Source: Gnetum montanum (taxonomy: Eukaryota; Streptophyta; Gnetopsida; Gnetales; Gnetaceae). Taken from it: a stretch of 64,000 nucleotides of DNA. The DNA is taken from the NCBI GenBank assembly GCA_015680685.1, contig MNCI01004661.1:789065-853064 (forward strand), written 5' to 3'. Of this stretch, positions 58,084 through 64,000 are shown in pieces (within the stretch, counting starts at the first letter, position 1; each line of letters starts with the position of its first letter). The position numbers and the translations under genes were made by a program. The notes below the pieces were generated by a model. That model had not been told where the DNA came from. It saw only the letters and a program-made list of their open reading frames with translations, and did not search any database.

Positions 58084-59336
58084 TACAGAGGATCATATAT
58101 TTTATTCATGTTCTTTTATGCTATGAATAAAGGTTATGCAAGCACATCAGCCCTAAGTTACTAAAAGCACTACTAAGGTTTCTTCTACAAATGTTAAAAT
58201 CCTAGTAAGGTTTTTTCATTAAATGTTGCAAATCCTACAATGACTTCTTATGTTAATATTCCAACAGTTGGTCCAACTTTTTCTTTTACTATAGTTTAAC
58301 AAAATGTATCTTTGAGGAAGGTTTTAGATCAATTAATTTCAAAGAGTTCTTTAAGGAATAAGAAGAAATAAATATTTGTCCCTAAGGTCTCATAGAAACT
58401 TATTGTTGATTTAGATAGTTCCCAAATGATTCTTCATAATAAAAAATGTCAAGGAAGTTTATGTATTAGTGATTACATAGAAAATCTTAAAAGTGAACAA
58501 CATGTTCAATATATTTTAACTACTAATAATTTGTTTGTAGCTGATGGTCAAGAAATGAAGATAATATCTTTTAATAATTTTGATTCTATTGACATGGTAG
58601 AGGCTTCCTCCCCCTCCATCCAATGTTAATCTTTTCATAGAATATCTAATTTTCTAGAGGTAAGGGGTTTTCAGGATTGGTTGTAAAGATGACAACCTAA
58701 AAAGACATCCCTAAAATCATTAGACTTTACATTTTTGTTGATTTAGTGTTTCTCCTCTTTTCAATGGTCATTTTCTTTTGTACTTTTAATTTTTATCTTT
58801 AATATATATAATTTTTAGGATCTAACAACTAAAAGTATTAAACAAATGATAGTGGTTATTTTGAAAATATACAAGGATATAACTTATCTAAATTAAAATT
58901 TTCATAACTACATAGAAAGCCTCTATGACATTATTTTAAGTATAACTTATCTAATACAATATTTACCACAACATCAAACAAGACCTTATAAGTTGTAGTG
59001 CATTTGGTATGAACTTTTTGGGAGTTAGTAATAGTAATAAAAAATTCAACATTATGTTATCTTAAAAACACAACTTAAACTTGTCAATTATTACTTACAA
59101 AAAAATAGCAACAAAAGCATAGGTATCTAGGCTTGCTTAGAAAGTAGAGCTTTTATAGAAAGAAAGCCATATCAATAAACATTATGAAGTGGAATTTTTC
59201 TATGCATGAGTGTTCACAAATGCACAAAAAATATGCATTTGAGAATACTCATATAAGATGCATATTGACAATTCACATGCACACAAAATATGCACAAAAA
59301 GTTTTAACTTATTCACAATCCAAATTTTTTTATCTT
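58084..59336 (+). other. Unassigned region with a possible LINE ORF1 tail
   Basis: On + 58296-58629 gives a broken Lys/Ser-rich frame (KVLDQLISKSSLRNKKK; MILHNKKCQGSLCISDYIEN) that resembles the tail behind a LINE ORF1, but without a diagnostic motif. The rest is AT-rich. A small direct repeat, ATGCACAAAA(AA)TATGCA-type, lies at about 59217-59300. Confidence in the LINE reading is low. Confidence 0.25.
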
Positions 59337-59416
59337 TGATGAGTCCCGATATCATACCCTCAATATCAAGCCTTCAATATTGGACCCTCAATATCAGATA
59401 TGTGATATTGGAGATG

Positions 59417-59461
59417 CTATTATTTGATGCTTTCATTAGTTAATCAATGTTATTTCTATTG
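59417..59461 (+). repeat. 45-bp perfect direct repeat, copy 1
   Basis: CTATTATTTGATGCTTTCAT... to ...TTTCTATTG, identical to 59686-59730. It lies where other LTRs of the family have their TATA box. Confidence 0.9.
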
Positions 59462-59685
59462 TATGGTTAGGTAAACTTTTTTAGTTATTTAATCGAACTC
59501 TTGCAGTTTTTCCCTTCTAGAGTTAGAATTATTTCTGAGTGCTCGCAGTAGGATTCATAAAGAGAATGAATCTTTATTCAAGCATTGTATACCTGAGAAC
59601 ACCTTGTGTCCAGAAATAAAGATGAACTTTGTGATAAACATTATAACATTTAGAATAGCTTAATTATTGAATTTAATGTTATTTA

Positions 59686-59730
59686 CTATTATTTGATGCT
59701 TTCATTAGTTAATCAATGTTATTTCTATTG
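59686..59730 (+). repeat. 45-bp perfect direct repeat, copy 2
   Basis: Identical to 59417-59461. Its surroundings (TTAATGTTATTTACT before, TTAATTATC after) align with other family LTRs, so this is the original location. Confidence 0.9.
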
Positions 59731-60176
59731 AATTGTTAATTATCAATGAATTAGCACACTCAACATGACCACTTTGACCATATGTGGAACACTTGGTAAC
59801 CTAGTAATAACTAGCATTTGGTAATCCTAGTAGTGTTACACTCATTCAAGATGTGTTTAGAGAGTGGGAACGAATGCTGGTGTTAGGATTTGATTCACAT
59901 TAGAGTTACAAAACCCACTAGTTAACTAAATATTTTCATTGCACACACTTAGAAGACCAAGATAGAAAATATAAAAGAAAAACATAAAAATCATACACCT
60001 CAAGTTTACCTAACCATATAATTATGTCTTACAAGTAAGCTTGGGAAGACAATGACTGCATAACTCATCCTTGTTCTATGTAGGTGCATAAGCACTTAAT
60101 CCTCAAAGTCTGACCAAATCATGTGAGAACACTCGTATTTGTATGGTTGGGTGTAGGGGTACCTCGCTTCTCATCA

Positions 60177-60195
60177 TTGGCACCATTGCCAGGGA
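60177..60195 (+). promoter_or_regulatory. Primer binding site of element G
   Basis: TTGGCACCATTGCCAGGGA directly after the LTR; identical to the site of element A. Confidence 0.7.
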
Positions 60196-60312
60196 TTTTG
60201 TTGTTTGTGCACTGATCAGAACTTAGGAAATCCATCCATCATTGGAACAAACCCCTAGAGTTAACTATCCTACAATCACTAGAAAAGGGTATCGCACATT
60301 GAATAATCAATC

Positions 60313-62650
60313 ATGTCTCTTTCTTCTTATGAGTGTGATTTACCAACTAGGTCTAACACCATGAATAATCAAAGGTAGGATGCACATGATGATCCACTAG
60401 TGCCCCAATAGTTTTTCATGGTATATGCTCATCCTGATGAGTATATACTAGACTTTACCTTTATCCTCCACTAGGATGAACAACTATGATGGCGTGATTT
60501 AGAAGGTAACATAGTGTTACCTCCTGATTGCTCAATCCTGGGCATGCCTCTTCATGCTCTCACACAAATTGGTATGCGACACTTACAGTCAAAGTACATT
60601 GTGCATGAGCAAGATTCAAGAGATTAACAACCCATGGAGGCACAATGCTAGAGAGATCTACAATAAAAGAGACATTACAGATTCGCGATGGGGAAGTGGT
60701 CTCAGGATGTCCATATGTCCTAAGTGAAAACAAGGGTGGTGAACCTATCTCAGGAGGTTTTCCACAAAATGATGTTCCTCTCATTGACTTTGGTTAAGGA
60801 GTTGTGTATTACAATCTTTACTCAACTATTTATAACCCAGGTTCTAGTACCAATGGACATAAAGGATCTAAAAAAAGAACATGAACACGTGAAAATGATG
60901 GGCATTCTGATTGTAATCATGACTGAGGCCACAACCACCAAAAAGAAGGTGATAGGCATCGTCATGGCACTAGTCCTCCTTCTTCTTCACCTCCATCATC
61001 TTCTTGTCCCTCTCCTTTGGGATCTAAATGTAGTCGCAAAGGGAAAGACCATGAGAACAAGGGTAAGCAAAATAGAAATCATAGATAAAATAGTCAAGAA
61101 AGGGGGCGAGGGCATTCCAAAGAGACACATCACAAAAGAAGGAAGAGTAGGGAATAGCATAGGCATCATAGAAGCCATAGACAGCATGATCACGATGAAC
61201 CCCTACTCGCCACCTGAAGTATGTTAGATATAATAGAGGCCATTAGGATTCCAAAAAGACACCAGAAAGACAATAGGATCAAAATACTATACATGAATAA
61301 CATCCCATGATTTAAAGGGGGATACAATGCTCATCCTCAAAACCATCTACAATCATTCCATGATGCATGTGCCTTGCAAAATATAGAAAATGAGTGGCAA
61401 AAGATAAAGTTGTTTCCATGGATACTGATTAAGGAAGCAAAAAGCTAGTACCAGTTCTTAGAACTAGAATCCATTCATCGATGGACTACCATGTTGGAGC
61501 TATTCAACAATAAGTATCAAATGTACTCCCAAGTGTCCAACTTGCATAAGCAAATCCAAGGATGGAAACAAGGAGGACACGAATCCTTGGATGCTACCAT
61601 GGGTTGATACTATTCATTATTACATCATTGCCTTGGCCATGGTTACTCACAAAAGGAACAACTACATCATCTCATAGATGGGCTTAGGTACGAAATGCAA
61701 AGAACCCTTGGGACTTATGCCCAAGGAAGGCTATTCAAGATCAAAGCCCATCAAATACAAAGATTTTTGGAGCAAGTTTCCAAGGAGGAAGGTGATTTGA
61801 TGAAAAGAGAAAGTGTAGAGGAGTACAACAGAGATCATTCCCTCCAAAAGAAGGAAATTAGATTTTGCAAAGATGAAGAAGATTCACCACTTGAAGAGAT
61901 GGTAAATAGAAAGACTTGGCCCATTCAATTTGCATTAGAAGTATTGGAAAAAGTGGAGAAAATGTGGAATTCCTTAGATGACAAATTTCAAACCATCTTA
62001 AAAATAGTAGAGGAGTCTAGAGAACAAAGTAGTGACCAAGAGAGAAGGAAAAAGAAAGAAGCTGAATATGCACATAACAAGGGTAAGGGCAAGGTTTCCA
62101 TTATTGAAGAGGCTATGGATTTAGACATAGACAATGATGGTGGATGTCAAATTTTCCAATATGATCATCCTAAGGGATGTTGCCTAGTAGTTTCACATTT
62201 GCAAGAGTTTGCAGTGTATGCATTAAACCCACAATTAAACAGATGGCAAACACCCAGAAGGTTACCTTATCCTCAAGGTAACCCAAGGCGGTTCCACCAA
62301 CCTTGGACATATTATTCGAGTGGAGATCCACCACAATAAAATAAACAATATCAATAGTGGCAACACCCACAATCATGGGGAATGCCACCACCATATCAAC
62401 AATACCCTTACCATCAACCTGACCCATATAGGTATTACATTCAGCAATCAACCTCTCCACATGACTCTACTAGTCACATTGCTCTTCAACCTTACTACCA
62501 GGCCCCTGAGTACTATAGAACTTCTTCTTCTTGAGGTGATGTTCCACATACATACTATCCCTCTTATTTGTCTGCATCTCTTACCCCCTTGAATCCATTA
62601 CAGCCTACTCCAACTATGTAGGGCAAGCTTCCTACCTAGCTGTAGTAACA
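60313..62650 (+). pseudogene. gag of element G
   Basis: ATG at 60313 (MSLSSYECDLPTRSN). Then YAHPDEYILDFTFIL, DLEGNIVLPPD, a His/Ser/Arg-rich low-complexity part (60850-61200), the capsid core (61310-61790: GGYNAHPQNHLQSF-type, ELFNNKYQMYSQVSNL, YAQGRLFKIKAHQ), an open 214-codon block 61695-62339 with VEKMWNSLDDKFQTILKIVE, and C-x6-HPKG-x-C-x4-H at about 62144-62200. A Pro/Gln/Tyr-rich tail follows. Stops and shifts occur throughout, but the end part is well kept. Confidence 0.75.
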
Positions 62651-62743
62651 TAACGTTACAAGGGTTGTCAATCTTCAACCTTCTATTGGTTCAGACAACT
62701 ACACAAGAGACCTTTCTTTAGAACCAACAATCCAACCAAGTCC

Positions 62744-63253
62744 TTGCAACCACAAGCAGCTAATTATCCAAACACCTCATTATCATTTGAATCTTTGGAG
62801 CTTCCTTCAAACCAAGAATCGCACCCAATGCATGTTTTCATGTTAACCCATGCCATCACTAATTGGATTAAAGCTAGCCGTCTTCCTAGGAAATTCTCTA
62901 ATCCTGGAAGTCCTCTTATTTATTTGCAAATCACTAGAAATGAGCCTTACAAAGCTCTTTTGGATTTAGGTTCTAATGTTAATTTAATCTCCTAGGAAAT
63001 GTATAAAGCCTAAAACTTACCTCTACTAAGGAAGAGTAACATTCATTTAGAGTTGGTCGACCAGTCCATCACTGTTCCATTGGGACTAGTGGAGGACATT
63101 GTCACTATTATTTATGGATGGTCATATCCAGCCAATTTCCTAGTGATCCAAGTCAACAACTGTATGGGGGACTTCCCAATCATAATGGGAAGAGCATGGA
63201 TGAGTACAATTAATGCATACCTAGGAATATGTGATCTTTCCCTAGAGATATGA
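62744..63253 (+). pseudogene. Aspartic protease of element G
   Basis: SPLIYLQITRN, then ALLDLGSNVNLIS with the active-site codons at about 62955-62975. The second residue of the D-S-G triplet is Leu (TTA, a C-to-T change from TCA), which should disable the enzyme. Then a stop, and VPLGLVEDIV, FLVIQVN and FPIIMGRAWM as in B. Stops at 62994-62996 and nearby. Confidence 0.7.
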
Positions 63254-63360
63254 AAAGAAAAATGTTTGGGAAGATTGTGAAGAAGAAAGTTCCATGCATC
63301 GCATACAGTGACATAGGGTGCAACTACATGCAAAAGTCCTAGTTTGTATAACACTTAACA

Positions 63361-64000
63361 TTGTCTGCATGCAACCAATGTGCACAAGTAACTGACATAC
63401 AAATATTCCTGTATGCAGCAGCCAAAATACAGGAAGACACCCAATGGCTAATAGCTAACCAAGAGAGCAATTCAACTTTATTCATGGAACCAACTAAGAG
63501 CTTGACTTGTGCCTATATCAATAGTATAGATGCATTAGAGCAAGTCCACTACCAACTTCCAGGTACTGACACTAAAAATATCAATTGGGGAAAGTTGAAA
63601 ATCCTTGACAAGTTTAAGCAAGAGCCCCTCGAATTAAATTTTTTGCCCACTAGTATGGAGTATACATTTCTCAAGAATGGAAAACTGGTAATCATTAACG
63701 CTAAGCTCACTCCTCAACAAAAAGAAAGACTGTTGAAGATGGTAAATAAATGGTTGAAAGCCTTTACTTGGTCATATCTCGAATTAACCAAAATAGATCT
63801 TAGGATATGCCAACATAGAATTTACACTAAACCCTCTATGAAGCCTCAATGACAACCACAAAGATGATTGAACCTAAATCTTAAGCAAGTAGTTAAGGAA
63901 GAAATTGAACAACTTCTAAAGGTCGGGTTCATCTACCCCATTGTTGATCGTGAATGGGTTAGTCTATTAGTCATTGTGCCTAAAAAAGATGGTAAATGGA
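63361..64000 (+). pseudogene. Reverse transcriptase, N-terminal part, of element G
   Basis: 163 codons open to a TGA at 63850-63852, then further homology in the same frame to the window end. It reads LELNFLPTSMEYTFL, KLTPQQKERLL, DLRICQHRIYT and then KEEIEQLLKVGFIYPI, DREWVS and VPKKDGKW. This matches the Athila RT entry region ('SICxHRI', 'IYPISDSxWVSPVxxVPKK'). The catalytic YxDD is beyond the window. The TGA replaces an Arg codon (CGA to TGA). Confidence 0.8.

Larger units (their letters stand above)
59337..60176 (+). repeat. 5' LTR of element G
   Basis: 840 bp, TGATGAGTCCCG...TTCTCATCA. U3 has CGATATC, CAATATC, CAATATTGG, CAATATCAGATATGTGATATTGG (59345-59410, partly listed). The TATA box expected just below is missing; in its place stands one copy of a 45-bp direct repeat. 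AATAAAGATGAAC at about 59614-59626. Confidence 0.85.
59337..64000 (+). mobile_element. Element G: Athila-like with gag, protease and RT (runs off the window)
   Basis: 5' LTR 59337-60176, primer site, gag, protease, and the start of pol up to the last base. It is the only copy of this superfamily here that shows RT, so it represents the autonomous layout. The 3' end and target duplication lie outside (a left candidate is ATCTT at 59332-59336). Confidence 0.85.

Noticed and set aside
58426-58629. 67-codon frame on + as a small host gene
   Set aside because: Flanked by broken frame of the same reading with stops; more likely the tail of a decayed LINE ORF1, though without a diagnostic motif.

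Overview
The window looks like nuclear DNA of a seed plant with a large, repeat-rich genome. It is AT-rich, with one intron-containing F-box/kelch-type gene in a bed of decayed retrotransposons. The retroelement clades (Ty3/gypsy chromovirus, Athila/Tat-type elements with a tRNA-Asp-like primer site, plant LINEs with a DUF4283-type ORF1) are plant clades. A gymnosperm is plausible from the nesting and age of the copies, but the sequence alone does not prove it. There are no prokaryotic operons, rRNA or CRISPR, and I recognised no tRNA gene.

Layout. 1-3.2 kb: 3' end of a Tat-like element on + (integrase tail, polypurine tract, start of an LTR). 4.04-10.83 kb: a complete chromovirus on -, bounded by 5-bp duplications (ATTCA), with equal 565-bp LTRs, an initiator-Met primer site, and gag, protease, RT, RNase H, integrase and chromodomain remains. 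11.56-13.46 kb: the host gene on -, three exons in one consistent frame. 13.8-40.9 kb: one LINE on - that has been split twice. Element A (14.40-28.61 kb, +) sits in its RT domain and element C (29.92-39.13 kb, -) sits near its endonuclease. A carries a further element, B (21.00-28.35 kb, +), inside its own 3' LTR. 41.3-42.3 kb: a second LINE ORF1 on +. 43.6-47.7 kb: element D, an Athila-like remnant. 48-53.1 kb: degenerate short repeats, then Tat-like gag-protease element E, cut by a solo LTR (53.15-54.00 kb). 55.0-58.1 kb: element F on -. 59.34-64.0 kb: element G on +, which runs from its 5' LTR through gag and protease into RT and leaves the window.

How the pieces relate. A, B, C, D, F and G are one Athila-like superfamily with LTR ends TGATGA...TCATCA, a TTGGCaCCaTTGCCAGGGA-type primer site, and a related gag in the copies that retain one. 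Only G shows Athila-type RT. B stops after protease. A and C have gag but no pol, and D has lost its front half. A, C and D keep a separate 3' reading frame (ORF3) with a plant Transposase_32-like domain. It is preceded by a conserved TATATATATG box about 0.4-0.5 kb upstream and, in A and C, by an acceptor-like CAG next to the ATG. In C that TATA box lies below palindromes resembling the LTR promoter. This internal promoter plus ORF3 arrangement, the variable GATATC arrays in the LTR promoters and the repeated TCATGGGGG tracts are the most interesting signals here. All retroelement reading frames are broken. The host gene is the only frame that looks intact.
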